Source: JADFJB01 sp964464595
GTDB lineage: Bacteria > Zhuqueibacterota > JdFR-76 > DREG01
Assembly (NCBI GenBank): GCA_964464595.1
Contig: CAYXGW010000003.1
Span: 71,852 to 135,851, forward strand
Direction: 5' to 3'
DNA: 64,000 nt
The position numbers and the translations under genes are program-made. Within the stretch, counting starts at the first letter, position 1. Each line of letters begins with the position of its first letter. Shown piece after piece: positions 1 through 9,478 of the stretch. Below the pieces are notes generated by a model. That model saw only the letters and a list, made by a program, of their open reading frames with translations. It searched no databases and had not been told where the DNA came from.

Positions 1-372
1 GTTTTTGTCCTTTTGATAGTTTTTTGTATTATAATATTAGGCGAGTCACTCATCAAAATATTTACAGATGATCCAACAGTCATTCAAATGGCAATGAGTA
101 TTATCGTCATTTTCGCATTGATTCAAATCCCAAAGGCGTTGAATACGGTTCTGGGTGGAATTCTTCGGGGTGCGGGAGAACTTAAATGGCTAATGTTTCT
201 TTCAATGGTTTCTGTGATCGTCATGGAAATCAGCGCAACGGGGATTGCTACAATTATATTTAGCTTTTCGCTTCGGGGAATTTGGATTGTTCTGTGTATT
301 GATGAAATGATTAGGGTGTTACTGAACTATTGGCGATTTCATGGGGGTAAGTGGAAATTGATTGATGTATAA
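1..372 (+). CDS. MATE-family efflux transporter, C-terminal part (5' end outside window)
   Basis: The frame is open from base 1, so only about the last 123 residues are present. They are strongly hydrophobic, with about three membrane segments. The motif GGILRGAGELK followed by a long hydrophobic stretch matches the conserved GxLRGxGDxK pattern in the second half of MATE/NorM multidrug and toxin extrusion proteins, which are cation-coupled inner-membrane antiporters. The basic tail (HGGKWKLIDV) is a usual cytoplasmic end. The gene stops 12 bases before tmk, so the two may be co-transcribed. Substrate cannot be told from this part. The family call is fairly safe; another MOP-superfamily flippase is the main alternative. 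Confidence 0.75.
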   Translation, partial: VFVLLIVFCIIILGESLIKIFTDDPTVIQMAMSIIVIFALIQIPKALNTVLGGILRGAGELKWLMFLSMVSVIVMEISATGIATIIFSFSLRGIWIVLCIDEMIRVLLNYWRFHGGKWKLIDV

Positions 373-384
373 TGGAAAGGCTGT

Positions 385-1035
385 ATGAAACCCAGCAAAG
401 GACGATTGATTAGTTTTGAAGGAATTGATTTCTGCGGGAAATCCGTTCAGGCTGAACTATTGTATAAAAAAATTGAAGAAAGTTTTGATATTAAGGATTG
501 CTCTGTATGTCTGTTTCGAGAACCAGGAGGATCAATAATTTCAGAGCTTATTCGAGAAATTTTATTGGACCGATCATTAACGATGATGAATTCTTACACG
601 GAACTGCTATTATACTCGGCTTCACGATCTCAGTTAATTGCAGAAAAAATCATTCCAGAACTTAATCGGGGTTCAATCGTAATTTGTGATCGGTTTTTTG
701 ATTCGACCGTAGCTTATCAAGGTTATGGAAGAAGTATTGAACTAGACAAAATCAAAATGGCAAATCATATTGCAACACATGGCGTAAAACCCAATATTAC
801 TTTAATTATCGATGTGGAGCCACAATTAGCCGCAAATCGTCAGCAAAAAGCTGGTTTAAACCGTGATCGATTGGAGAATGAAAAGCTGTCATTTCATCAA
901 AAAGTACGGGTAGGATACTTACAACTTGCCGTAAATGAGCCTGATCGGGTAAAAATAATTGATGGAAATGATAAAATAGAGGAAATTTCAAAAAAAGTTT
1001 GGCAACTTATAGAATCAGATTTAAGGAACACTTAA
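385..1035 (+). CDS. tmk: Thymidylate kinase
   Basis: dTMP kinase phosphorylates dTMP to dTDP with ATP in the cytoplasm, a step needed for DNA synthesis. The 216 residues match the usual family length. Visible motifs are the P-loop at residues 12-22 (EGIDFCGKSVQ), REPGGS near 46 for the dTMP-binding loop, and DRFFDSTVAYQGYGR near 112-126, the DR(Y/F) signature with the base-contacting region. The P-loop is slightly atypical: most members read EGxDGxGKSTQ, whereas this one has Phe-Cys before GKS and Val in place of Thr after it. The Walker A Gly-Lys-Ser is intact, so activity is expected. A purine-rich stretch (GGAAAGG) precedes the ATG. Confidence 0.93.
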   Translation: MKPSKGRLISFEGIDFCGKSVQAELLYKKIEESFDIKDCSVCLFREPGGSIISELIREILLDRSLTMMNSYTELLLYSASRSQLIAEKIIPELNRGSIVICDRFFDSTVAYQGYGRSIELDKIKMANHIATHGVKPNITLIIDVEPQLAANRQQKAGLNRDRLENEKLSFHQKVRVGYLQLAVNEPDRVKIIDGNDKIEEISKKVWQLIESDLRNT

Positions 1036-1068
1036 TAAATTAGTGCTTGATCGAAAATAACCTGACTG

Positions 1069-1097
1069 TAATTCCTGCATGTTTTTAACAGGAATTA
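1069..1097 (+). terminator. Hairpin after tmk, likely terminator
   Basis: A perfect 9-bp stem, TAATTCCTG (1069-1077) with CAGGAATTA (1089-1097), closes an 11-nt loop and is followed by a short T run (TTT) at 1098-1100. It lies about 33 bases after the tmk stop. The stem is AT-rich and the T tract short, so termination may be partial. Confidence 0.5.
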
Positions 1098-1131
1098 TTT
1101 TGAACCAAGGCCGTCGTTATTCGAGTTTTCG

Positions 1132-1160
1132 TTCAAACAATAATTAAACGAACCTATATT
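1132..1160 (+). promoter_or_regulatory. Candidate sigma-70 promoter for the S41 protease gene
   Basis: TTCAAA at 1132-1137 and TATATT at 1155-1160 are separated by 17 bases. This lies just after the tmk terminator hairpin and 27 bases before the protease ATG. The -35 matches consensus at four of six positions and the -10 at five of six. Support is by pattern only. Confidence 0.4.
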
Positions 1161-1186
1161 ATTCGAAATACTGTTTCGGAGGAATT

Positions 1187-2863
1187 ATGAGTAAAAAAAC
1201 TCAACCTTATGTTATTATCATCCTTATTTTGGTTGCAATTACTTTTAGTGGTTGGCTGGCAAATTCTTCGACTACAATGGATCCCGATCTCTATGTGACA
1301 CTCAAGAAAAACATGACGCTTTTCAAGCGTATTTATGAGGAGATATCATTTCGCTACGTCGATGAGGTTGATCCGGAAGCTTTCATAAGAGCCGGAATTG
1401 AAGGGATGACCAGTCGCCTCGATCCGTATACTAATTTTGTGGAGCAGGAAGAAAATGCCAATCTCCGTACCGTAACAGAAGGAAAATACGGTGGCGTGGG
1501 AATGACGATTAGCAAAAGAGGGAGATTAACAGTTGTTGTTGAACCACCATATGAAGACGATCCCGCAGGGAAAGCAGATATTCATGAAGGAGATGTGCTC
1601 ATCGAAGTTGAGGGAAAGGACACAGAAGATCTTTCTCTTTCTGAAATTGCACAATTGTTACGGGGAAAGCCAGGTACATCTGTAAGATTAATAGCAAAGC
1701 GATCTGGAGAAGCAGATCCTCTTGAATTTAGATTAGTACGAGCCATGATAGTCGTTCATGATGTTTCGTATGCAGACATTATAAAGGATGATATCGGATA
1801 TATCCGTTTAACCCGATTTTCCAGGTATGCTGCTGATCAGCTTGAAGAAGCCTTGAATGAACTAAAAGCTAAAAACATGAAAGGATTAATTTTCGATTTA
1901 AGGAATAATCCTGGCGGCTTATTGAATTCTGCTGTTAATGTAGCAGACCTGTTCTTACCAAAGGGAGAGCTCGTCGTTTATACAAAAGGTCGCTCGGAGC
2001 GATCAAATATGAAGTATCATTCACCGAACGAGCCCGTTCTACCTGATATGCCTATGGTTATCCTGGTAAATGGGTTTTCAGCGTCAGCTTCGGAAATTGT
2101 TGCTGGCGCCATTCAGGATTTGGATCGTGGATTAATCATTGGGTCAAGAACTTTTGGAAAAGGTTTAGTGCAAACAGTTGTTCCTTTTTCTCGAAACACA
2201 GCATTACGACTTACAACTGCAAAATACTATGTTCCCAGCGGTAGATTGATTCAAAATCTGTCCCGTTTAAATAGAGATAGCCACATATTTAGCAATCAGG
2301 ATTCCGAACTAATTTCTGATTCATCAGAAAAAGGCAAAAAAGAATTCCGCACTAAATCCGGAAGGATCGTATATGGCGGCGGAGGTATAAAACCGGATAT
2401 AGAATTTGACCCCGAGATATTATCCAGTTATGAAAGAGCCTTAATTCGACAATCCATGTTTTTTAATTTTGCAATATCGCGCTCCGGAAGTTTTTCTGAA
2501 ACATCGGGCATAAGTGATCAATTATTGGCTGAATTTAGAAAATATATAGATGAAAATGAATTTACTTTCGATCTGGAAGGAGAAGAAGGAATTAAAAACC
2601 TTGAAAAAATATTTGCAGAAAATAACTTTAGAGAACTTGAAGATCAACTGATTTCAATGCGTGAATCGTTAAATCAAATCAAAAACAATCAATTTGAAGT
2701 ACACAGAGACTTTATCCAAAAGAATCTAAGAAAAGAGATTGCCGCAAAGTTAAATGGGTCGCGTGGTCAGGTTGAATCCAATCTTGAAGAAGATCATATT
2801 TTTCAAACTGCATTTGAAGTGTTGACCAATCCGACGGAATATTCAATGAAACTTGGAAAATAG
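1187..2863 (+). CDS. S41-family C-terminal processing peptidase (CtpA/Prc type)
   Basis: Serine endoprotease that trims or degrades proteins in the periplasm by recognising their C-termini. An N-terminal hydrophobic segment at about residues 8-25 is an uncleaved anchor or signal. A PDZ domain follows at roughly 95-175 (GGVGMTISKRG, then HEGDVLIEVEG), then the S41 catalytic domain at about 195-355. The catalytic dyad is visible: Ser300 within SASASEIVAGA and Lys325 in TFGKGLVQ, spaced 25 residues as in CtpB, with Gln329 as the supporting residue. The last 150 residues are charged and helical, longer than the minimal CtpA. The start has GGAGG six bases upstream. The specific substrate cannot be predicted. 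Confidence 0.92.
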   Translation: MSKKTQPYVIIILILVAITFSGWLANSSTTMDPDLYVTLKKNMTLFKRIYEEISFRYVDEVDPEAFIRAGIEGMTSRLDPYTNFVEQEENANLRTVTEGKYGGVGMTISKRGRLTVVVEPPYEDDPAGKADIHEGDVLIEVEGKDTEDLSLSEIAQLLRGKPGTSVRLIAKRSGEADPLEFRLVRAMIVVHDVSYADIIKDDIGYIRLTRFSRYAADQLEEALNELKAKNMKGLIFDLRNNPGGLLNSAVNVADLFLPKGELVVYTKGRSERSNMKYHSPNEPVLPDMPMVILVNGFSASASEIVAGAIQDLDRGLIIGSRTFGKGLVQTVVPFSRNTALRLTTAKYYVPSGRLIQNLSRLNRDSHIFSNQDSELISDSSEKGKKEFRTKSGRIVYGGGGIKPDIEFDPEILSSYERALIRQSMFFNFAISRSGSFSETSGISDQLLAEFRKYIDENEFTFDLEGEEGIKNLEKIFAENNFRELEDQLISMRESLNQIKNNQFEVHRDFIQKNLRKEIAAKLNGSRGQVESNLEEDHIFQTAFEVLTNPTEYSMKLGK

Positions 2864-3112
2864 AAGCTTTCGTTAATTTCTGATTTTCCTTTTTTAAACG
2901 GCCGTCTTGAAATTGGTTCTCAGTAGTATATTGTAAAGGAAGGTTAAAAAACCCAACTTTTTTGGGGCTCATGTAAAAAAGTGATTTACAGGGGGTTGCA
3001 GGAGTTGAGTTAAAAGTAGAAAAATATGTTTTTATTTAAGATTTTAGAAAAGATTCAGTCGAGTCTTTAATTAAGATTTTATAACGAATGATAATAAGTT
3101 AAGGAGCAATTG

Positions 3113-5827
3113 ATGTCTATTAAAATGGTATACTCCTTTGGCGATCGCAAAGCTGAAGGCAAAACTGAAATGAAAAGTTTGTTGGGAGGAAAAGGAGCAA
3201 ACTTAGCTGAAATGAGTAACATGGGAATTCGGGTTCCTGCTGGTTTTACAATTACAACCGAGGTTTGCAAATTGTACTATGCAAACGATCGTCAATATCC
3301 CCAGGAGTTAGAAGCCCAGGTTAAGGAAGCCATTTTGGATGTTGAAAAAAGCATGGGTGCAAAATTTAATGATTCAACCAACCCGCTTTTGCTATCGGTC
3401 AGATCAGGTGCACGGGATTCGATGCCGGGGATGATGGACACTGTCTTAAACATTGGCTTAAATGATGTAAGCGTTCAGGGGATTATTAATCAATCCAACA
3501 ACGAACGCTTTGCCTGGGATTCTTATCGTCGATTTGTTCAGATGTATGGCGATGTCGTTATGGATTTGAAGCCGGAATCAAAAGAAAAAGAGGATCCGTT
3601 TGAAAGTATAATCGATGAAATGAAAGTTGATCGTGGTGTTAAACTGGATGCAGATCTTACAGCAGCTGACTTAAAAGAAATGGTTATCCTGTTTAAAAAT
3701 GCCATTAAAGAAAAGAAAGGAGCCGATTTCCCAACGGATCCCTGGGAACAGTTATGGGGATCCATCGGCGCGGTTTTTAATTCCTGGATGAACCAAAGAG
3801 CGATCACTTATCGAAAACTTAATGGTATCCCCGCTGAATGGGGAACAGCCGTTAATGTTCAGGCGATGGTTTTTGGAAATATGGGTGATGATTGTGTAAC
3901 CGGCGTTGCTTTTACTCGTGATCCGGCTACAGGCGAGAATTCGTTTTTTGGAGAATATTTAATAAATGCGCAGGGTGAAGATGTGGTAGCAGGAATTCGA
4001 ACACCTCAACAAATCACAAAAAAACAGAGTCAAGAAACAGCCATTCAATGCGATATGCCGGAAGAGATCAGGAAAGAAAAAGCTTTGTCATTAGAAGAAT
4101 ATATGCCGGAAGCGTACGAGGACTTGGTTGGAATATACAAAAATCTGGATCATCATTACCGTGATATGCAAGACATTGAGTTTACAATTCAACGAAACAA
4201 ATTGTGGATGCTTCAAACCAGGAATGGCAAAAGGACTGCAGAGGCAGCTGTTCGAATTGCAGTGGAAATGGTAGATGAAGGATTAATCACTCGCGATGAA
4301 GCGGTAATGAGAATTGAACCCAACCAACTCGAGCATCTTTTACACCCGCAATTTGATCCTGAAGCGAAAAAAAATGTAGTTGCTAAAGGATTACCTGCAT
4401 CGCCGGGTGCTGCAACGGGCAGGGTTGTGTTTCATGCCGATGAGGCGGAGGAGTGGGTGGAACGAGGAGAAAAAGTCATCCTGGTTCGAATCGAAACCTC
4501 ACCGGAGGATATTGGCGGCATGCATGTAGCCAATGGAATTTTAACATCCCGAGGGGGCATGACTTCTCATGCTGCTGTTGTAGCGCGTGGAATGGGCACT
4601 TGTTGTGTAGCAGGTGTTGGCGTTCTAAACATAAGTTACTCGAATCGAGAAATCCGAATTGGTGACCTCGTAATTAAAGAGGGCGATAATATTTCTTTAA
4701 ATGGAACCACGGGTGAGGTTATGACCGGAAAGGTAGCGACGATTGAATCTGAGCTGTCCGGAAATTTTGGCAGGTTGATGGAATGGGCAGATGGTATCCG
4801 CAAATTGAATGTTCGCACCAATGCAGATACGCCAAATGATTCCGAAGTGGCTCGGAATTTCGGTGCAGAAGGAATTGGACTTTGTCGAACAGAGCACATG
4901 TTTTTTGAAGGGGATCGTATAAAAGCGGTTCGGGAAATGATTTTAGCCGATGATGAGGCGGGGCGTCGCTCTGCGCTCGACAAACTGCTTCCTATGCAGA
5001 AAGGTGATTTTTACGGAATCTTAAAAGCAATGGAAGATTTGCCGGTAACCATTCGTACGCTTGATCCACCGTTGCATGAATTCTTACCTCACGAAGAAAA
5101 GCAACAGCAAGAGATGGCGAACGAAATGGGTGTTTCGTTAGAAGATGTGAGGAACAAAGTTGAAAGCCTTAGCGAGTTCAATCCAATGTTAGGCCATCGA
5201 GGTTGCCGCCTGGGCATTGTTTACCCGGAAATAACTGAAATGCAAGTTCATGCAATAATTGCAGCTACGTGTGAATTGGTAAAAGAAGGGATCAATGTTT
5301 ACCCGGAAATTATGATCCCTCTCATTGGAACCAAAGAAGAATTGATCCACCAGCGGGAAGTTACCGAGAAAGTTGCCAAAAGGGTTCAAGAAGAATACGG
5401 TACAGAGGTTAATTATTCAATTGGAACAATGATCGAAATTCCCCGGGCAGTTCTCACGGCAGACAAGATTGCCGAAGTTGCTGATTTCTTTTCTTTTGGA
5501 ACAAACGATCTAACCCAGCTTACTTATGGGTACAGCAGGGATGATGCAGGGATATTTTTGGCAGCGTACCAGGAGATGAATATTCTTCCGGAGGATCCGT
5601 TTCAGGTATTGGATCAGGAAGGAGTCGGAGAACTTGTCAAGATGGGTGTGGATAGAGGTAGATCTACCAAGCCTGATCTTAAAATCGGAATATGCGGAGA
5701 ACATGGAGGAGAGCCGAAATCCGTTGAATTTTGCCACAAAGTGGGTATGGATTATGTTAGTTGTTCACCGTACCGGGTGCCGATTGCCAGGTTAGCAGCT
5801 GCACAAGCGGTATTAAAAGAAAAGTAG
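3113..5827 (+). CDS. ppdK: Pyruvate, phosphate dikinase
   Basis: Cytoplasmic enzyme interconverting pyruvate, ATP and Pi with phosphoenolpyruvate, AMP and PPi, used in gluconeogenesis or PPi-linked glycolysis. The 904 residues fit the family. The N-terminal nucleotide-binding domain begins GGKGANLAEM and includes SVRSGARDSMPGMMDT. The swivelling phosphohistidine domain carries GGMTSHAAVVARGMG with the phosphorylated His at 486. The C-terminal TIM barrel carries GICGEHGGEP with the catalytic Cys at 861. I chose ATG 3113 over TTG 3110 because AAGGAG at 3101-3106 is six bases upstream of it. The 249 bases before the gene hold no other ORF and no promoter I could defend. Confidence 0.96.
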   Translation: MSIKMVYSFGDRKAEGKTEMKSLLGGKGANLAEMSNMGIRVPAGFTITTEVCKLYYANDRQYPQELEAQVKEAILDVEKSMGAKFNDSTNPLLLSVRSGARDSMPGMMDTVLNIGLNDVSVQGIINQSNNERFAWDSYRRFVQMYGDVVMDLKPESKEKEDPFESIIDEMKVDRGVKLDADLTAADLKEMVILFKNAIKEKKGADFPTDPWEQLWGSIGAVFNSWMNQRAITYRKLNGIPAEWGTAVNVQAMVFGNMGDDCVTGVAFTRDPATGENSFFGEYLINAQGEDVVAGIRTPQQITKKQSQETAIQCDMPEEIRKEKALSLEEYMPEAYEDLVGIYKNLDHHYRDMQDIEFTIQRNKLWMLQTRNGKRTAEAAVRIAVEMVDEGLITRDEAVMRIEPNQLEHLLHPQFDPEAKKNVVAKGLPASPGAATGRVVFHADEAEEWVERGEKVILVRIETSPEDIGGMHVANGILTSRGGMTSHAAVVARGMGTCCVAGVGVLNISYSNREIRIGDLVIKEGDNISLNGTTGEVMTGKVATIESELSGNFGRLMEWADGIRKLNVRTNADTPNDSEVARNFGAEGIGLCRTEHMFFEGDRIKAVREMILADDEAGRRSALDKLLPMQKGDFYGILKAMEDLPVTIRTLDPPLHEFLPHEEKQQQEMANEMGVSLEDVRNKVESLSEFNPMLGHRGCRLGIVYPEITEMQVHAIIAATCELVKEGINVYPEIMIPLIGTKEELIHQREVTEKVAKRVQEEYGTEVNYSIGTMIEIPRAVLTADKIAEVADFFSFGTNDLTQLTYGYSRDDAGIFLAAYQEMNILPEDPFQVLDQEGVGELVKMGVDRGRSTKPDLKIGICGEHGGEPKSVEFCHKVGMDYVSCSPYRVPIARLAAAQAVLKEK

Positions 5828-5974
5828 AATGTCTTTGCGATGAGATAAAAAACGCTTTCAAAGTTCTGAAAAGAAAAGCATAAAACAACTAAAGGAAGTT
5901 TGTGACGATCCGACATATTTGTAGCTATCACAATTTCCCTCAGCTCAAAACCGAAAGGAGCAAAGTCGAGAAAT

Positions 5975-6628
5975 ATGTTTAATGTATTCTGCGATTTTGA
6001 TGGCACAATTAGCCTCAATGATGTAGGAAACGAGTTCTTTACCATATTCACAAATGGAAAAGCCAAAAGTTTTGTCGATTTATGGAAAGCAGGCAAGATA
6101 GATTCAAAGGAGATGTATCTCCACTCGGTTGAGCAGATAAATATTTCCCGGGATCAATTGTCTGAATTCGTAAACAGTCAAAAAATCGATCCGTTTTTTT
6201 TCGATTTTGTCAAGCAGTGTGAAGCCGGTTCCAACCAGGTTAGAATTGTTAGTGATGGAATGGATTTTTATATACAACCATTATTATCACGAAACGAATT
6301 AGACTACTTAATCGTATACTCCAATAAACTATTCTGGAGTAATGGCAAATTAAAAGCAGAGTTTCCCTATTATAAATGGTCGTGTGGTAAATGTGCAAAT
6401 TGCAAGGGATATCATCTTCGCCGGTTTAAGGAACCAGGTAATGAATTGATACTAATAGGAGATGGATTATCAGATGTTTGTGCAGTAAAGGAAGCCGATA
6501 TAATTTTTGCCAAAAACGACCTTGCCAAACATTGTGTAAAAAATGAAATTGAATTTATTGAGTACCGAAATTTTTCTGATATCATTGATCAATTTAATAA
6601 AAAAGTAAACCTTAAAAAAGGAGGTTAA
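5975..6628 (+). CDS. HAD-superfamily phosphatase, MtnX/phosphoserine phosphatase-like
   Basis: A haloacid dehalogenase-fold phosphatase of 217 residues. Motif I is CDFDGTIS at residues 6-13, with the nucleophile Asp at 7 and the acid/base Asp at 9. Motif II is SDGMDFYI near 93. Motif III/IV is LIGDGLSDVCAV near 162. The Cys-rich stretch SCGKCANCKG near 135 and the SDGxDFYI motif point to the MtnX-like subfamily, whose known member dephosphorylates a methionine-salvage intermediate. No other salvage gene is adjacent, so the substrate is uncertain. The purine-rich AAAGGAG lies about 14 bases upstream of the ATG, farther than usual. The next gene starts two bases after the stop. Confidence 0.75.
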   Translation: MFNVFCDFDGTISLNDVGNEFFTIFTNGKAKSFVDLWKAGKIDSKEMYLHSVEQINISRDQLSEFVNSQKIDPFFFDFVKQCEAGSNQVRIVSDGMDFYIQPLLSRNELDYLIVYSNKLFWSNGKLKAEFPYYKWSCGKCANCKGYHLRRFKEPGNELILIGDGLSDVCAVKEADIIFAKNDLAKHCVKNEIEFIEYRNFSDIIDQFNKKVNLKKGG

Positions 6629-6630
6629 TA

Positions 6631-6984
6631 ATGGCTGCAAAAGTTTGGGAAGATATTAAAAAAGGGGTTGAGGATTCGATTACATTTGCAACGGAAAAGA
6701 CCAAAGAGTTCACAGCAATTAGCAAGTTAAAATTGGCCATATCCGGATTGAAAAGAAAAACTGATGGTAAGTTCAAAGAGCTTGGCAAATACGTTTATGG
6801 GAAAATAGTAGAAGGTAAAGTCTCTGAATTGGAAAAAGATGAAAGCGTAAAGGAACTAATTACAGATATCAATTCCCTGAAAGATGAATTAAAAACAAAA
6901 GAACAAGAGCTAGAAGATGTCGGCAAAAAGGACGTAAAAGTTGAAGAAGTGATCGTTGCAGAGGAAGATGTAATCGAGTCTTAG
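6631..6984 (+). CDS. Small charged helical protein, unknown function
   Basis: A 117-residue protein with no signal peptide and no recognised catalytic motif. It is rich in Lys and Glu. The middle (SKLKLAISGLKRKTDGKFKELGKYVY) and the later part from residue 75 look like amphipathic helices or coiled coil, and the tail is very acidic. Similar short proteins with a conserved GxYVY-type helix occur beside housekeeping genes in many bacteria, but I cannot assign a role. It lies two bases after the HAD phosphatase and has the strong site AAGGAGG just before its ATG, so it is co-transcribed and probably well translated. A strong terminator follows. Confidence 0.7.
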   Translation: MAAKVWEDIKKGVEDSITFATEKTKEFTAISKLKLAISGLKRKTDGKFKELGKYVYGKIVEGKVSELEKDESVKELITDINSLKDELKTKEQELEDVGKKDVKVEEVIVAEEDVIES

Positions 6985-7012
6985 TCACTTTATATATAGT
7001 TCTTTAGATATT

Positions 7013-7056
7013 AAAAAGCGGTTGACACTTAATTTTTTCAACCGCTTTTTCTTTAT
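7013..7056 (+). terminator. Strong rho-independent terminator
   Basis: A perfect 13-bp stem, AAAAAGCGGTTGA (7013-7025) with TCAACCGCTTTTT (7038-7050), encloses a 12-nt loop and runs into a T-rich tail. It ends the HAD phosphatase and small-protein transcript. Confidence 0.9.
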
Positions 7057-7179
7057 AGCATAATTTTATCCTCTTAAAGCGCAACTAGCGGCTCCCGCTT
7101 TCTATTGAATTTCCTAACGAATTCAATTAAATTAAACCATATTAAAATAATAAGTTAGCGACTCTTTTTTAGGAGTTTT

Positions 7180-8532
7180 ATGCAAGATTTGTTTGAAAAA
7201 CAAGACCCTCTAGATTCGTCTAAAAAGCCTACCGGGCCGTTGGCAGATCGTGTCCGTCCTCAAAACTTAAATCAGATTGTAGGACAAAAGCATATTTTGG
7301 GTGAAGATAAAATTCTCTACAAAGCAATAAAGAGTGATCAATTGTTTTCTATGATTTTTTGGGGACCTCCAGGTGTCGGGAAAACCACCCTTGCAAGAGT
7401 AATCGCAAACGAAACCAAAAGCTCGTTTTATTCCTTAAGCGCAGTTACCGCTGGGGTAAAAGAGGTTCGCAAAGTATTGGAGCAAGCTAGAATCAACTTA
7501 AATCGATTACAGAAGAAATCTATTCTTTTTATAGACGAAATCCATCGTTTCAACAAAGCGCAGCAAGATGTTTTATTGCATGAAGTTGAAGATGGAATGA
7601 TCATTTTAATCGGGGCGACGACTGAAAATCCGTCATTCGAAGTGAATTCACCACTTTTATCCCGTTGCTGGGTTTTACAAATATTTCAACTGGAAGCAAA
7701 TGAAATCCGGGAGATTATTGACAATGCACTATTATCAGATCAAAGATTGAACAAACTTCAAATAGATTTTCCGGATAACAGTATCGAATTATTGATTCGG
7801 ATGTCATCCGGAGATGCAAGAGTCTCACTAAACGCTCTCGAATTGGCTGTTTCCATGAGCGGGAAAAGTGATGGAAATGAAGTTAAAATAACAAATGAAA
7901 TACTGCAGCAAGCTTTTCAAAGCCGGTCATTATATTACGATAAAAATGCCGCTTATCATTATGATGTCATTTCTGCATTTATTAAAAGCCTCCGTGGTTC
8001 TGATCCCGACGCTGCGCTTCATTGGTTGGCGCGAATGATTGATGCCGGGGAGAAACCTGAATTTATCGCACGGCGAATGATCATTCTTGCATCCGAAGAT
8101 ATTGGCAACGCTGATCCCCAGGCGATCGTGGTTGCTACTTCGGGATTTACAGCCGTCACTTACATTGGAATGCCTGAAGCGAAATTGGTGCTTGCCCAAG
8201 TGGCTACTTATCTGGCATCGGCGCCGAAGAGTAATGCTTCTTATTTAGCCATTCAGACAGCACTGGAAGATGTGAAAACCCATGAGCAATTGGCAGTTCC
8301 GTTACATTTACTGAATGCACCGACACCCCTGATGAAAACAGCCGGCTATGGAGAAGATTATAAATATCCTCACAATTTTGAAGATAATTTTACTAACCAG
8401 GAATATCTACCGAAGGAACTTTCAGATAGAATTTATTATCACCCCTCCAACAATGGTTATGAAAAGCAGGTAAACGAATATTTAATACATCTTTGGCAAA
8501 AACGAAGAAACAAGAATGCAGGAGAAAAGTAG
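7180..8532 (+). CDS. rarA: Replication-associated recombination protein A (RarA/MgsA), AAA+ ATPase
   Basis: DNA-dependent ATPase acting at stalled replication forks, homologous to yeast Mgs1 and human WRNIP1. The N-terminus has the family lead LADRVRPQNLNQIVGQ. Walker A is GPPGVGKTT at residues 62-70, and Walker B is ILFIDEIHRF with Asp119-Glu120. Sensor 1 is IGATTENPS, and the arginine-finger region SPLLSRC follows. The C-terminal tetramerisation domain includes LARMIDAGEKPEFIARR and EDIGNADP, which are diagnostic for RarA rather than a clamp loader. The 450 residues are normal. AGGAG lies 4 bases before the ATG. The 3' end overlaps the ROK kinase gene by 17 bases. Confidence 0.95.
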   Translation: MQDLFEKQDPLDSSKKPTGPLADRVRPQNLNQIVGQKHILGEDKILYKAIKSDQLFSMIFWGPPGVGKTTLARVIANETKSSFYSLSAVTAGVKEVRKVLEQARINLNRLQKKSILFIDEIHRFNKAQQDVLLHEVEDGMIILIGATTENPSFEVNSPLLSRCWVLQIFQLEANEIREIIDNALLSDQRLNKLQIDFPDNSIELLIRMSSGDARVSLNALELAVSMSGKSDGNEVKITNEILQQAFQSRSLYYDKNAAYHYDVISAFIKSLRGSDPDAALHWLARMIDAGEKPEFIARRMIILASEDIGNADPQAIVVATSGFTAVTYIGMPEAKLVLAQVATYLASAPKSNASYLAIQTALEDVKTHEQLAVPLHLLNAPTPLMKTAGYGEDYKYPHNFEDNFTNQEYLPKELSDRIYYHPSNNGYEKQVNEYLIHLWQKRRNKNAGEK

Positions 8533-9472
8533 AATATTGAAGAAATCTATTGGCGTTGACATTGGTGGCACAAATTTAAAGACAGCGATTGTTATGGAAT
8601 CTGGCGAATATGAACATTTATTCTACAGGGATACCGAAGCAAGAAAAGGCCCAAAGCAAATAATCCAAAATTTAAAAATGGAAATAAGGAAGCTCCTGGA
8701 TCTTAATAATAACATTATCGGAATTGGTATCGGATGCGCCGGTCAGGTAAAAGTTGGAACCGGGGAGGTGTATGACCCCCCTAATTTACCTAATTGGCAC
8801 AAGGAAAATTTAAAAGAAATCATAGAAAAAGAATTTGGTTTAACAACTTTTGTGGACAATGATGGAACGGTTGCTGCATTTGCAGAGAGTTTATTTGGAG
8901 CTGGTCGTGACTCAAATTATTTTATGCTGGTAGTTCTTGGTACTGGAGTCGGAGCCGGATTGGTTTTCAATAAGAAGATTTACCATGGTTCAATTGGTAT
9001 AGCCGGAGAATTTGGGCATTTTACAGTGAATTTTGATGGACCCAAATGCAAGTGCGGCCAAAATGGATGCATCGAAAGATATATTGGTTCCAAATGGATT
9101 GTGGAACAAGCGAATCAAATGATTTCGCAAAATCCAAAATCCAAATTGAAGGAACTGCTTGTGGATGAATGGACTCCGAAAAAAATATCGGATTTTGCAA
9201 ACGCCGGTGATAAGTTATGCATTCAAGTCATGAATAATGTGGGCACGCATTTGGGGATTGCTTTGGGTTCCGTAATCAATTTATTAAACCTGGATATGAT
9301 AGCAATTGGAGGAGGTATTTCCAATGCCGGTTCGGTATTGTTTGATCCAATGAAAAAATCCCTGCAAAAACATTCTATGTCAATGCCACAATCTATGGTC
9401 GAAATTAGAAGAGCTGAGCTCGGAGAGTACGCCGGAATTATCGGGGCAGGATCGATGGTTTTTGCAAATTAA
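8516..9472 (+). CDS. ROK-family sugar kinase (glucokinase-like)
   Basis: Cytoplasmic ATP-dependent sugar kinase of 318 residues. The phosphate-binding loop is DIGGTN at residues 15-20. The catalytic Asp lies in DNDGTVA (Asp116). The ROK signature includes GEFGHFT with Glu165 and His168, and the zinc-binding CxCGxxGC at Cys178, Cys180 and Cys185 with His168 as fourth ligand. No helix-turn-helix is present, so this is the kinase and not a ROK repressor. Glucokinase is the likeliest activity, but N-acetylmannosamine or fructose kinase cannot be excluded. Its start lies within the last codons of rarA (17-base overlap), so translation is probably coupled. Confidence 0.85.
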   Translation: MQEKSRILKKSIGVDIGGTNLKTAIVMESGEYEHLFYRDTEARKGPKQIIQNLKMEIRKLLDLNNNIIGIGIGCAGQVKVGTGEVYDPPNLPNWHKENLKEIIEKEFGLTTFVDNDGTVAAFAESLFGAGRDSNYFMLVVLGTGVGAGLVFNKKIYHGSIGIAGEFGHFTVNFDGPKCKCGQNGCIERYIGSKWIVEQANQMISQNPKSKLKELLVDEWTPKKISDFANAGDKLCIQVMNNVGTHLGIALGSVINLLNLDMIAIGGGISNAGSVLFDPMKKSLQKHSMSMPQSMVEIRRAELGEYAGIIGAGSMVFAN

Positions 9473-9478
9473 TCGATC

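Noticed and set aside
4453..4665. Gene within ppdK in another frame
   Set aside because: It is a shadow of the phosphohistidine domain coding sequence, with no ribosome site or recognisable protein.
7180..8532. DNA polymerase III clamp-loader subunit
   Set aside because: The C-terminal RarA motifs (LARMIDAGE, EDIGNADP) are absent from clamp loaders.
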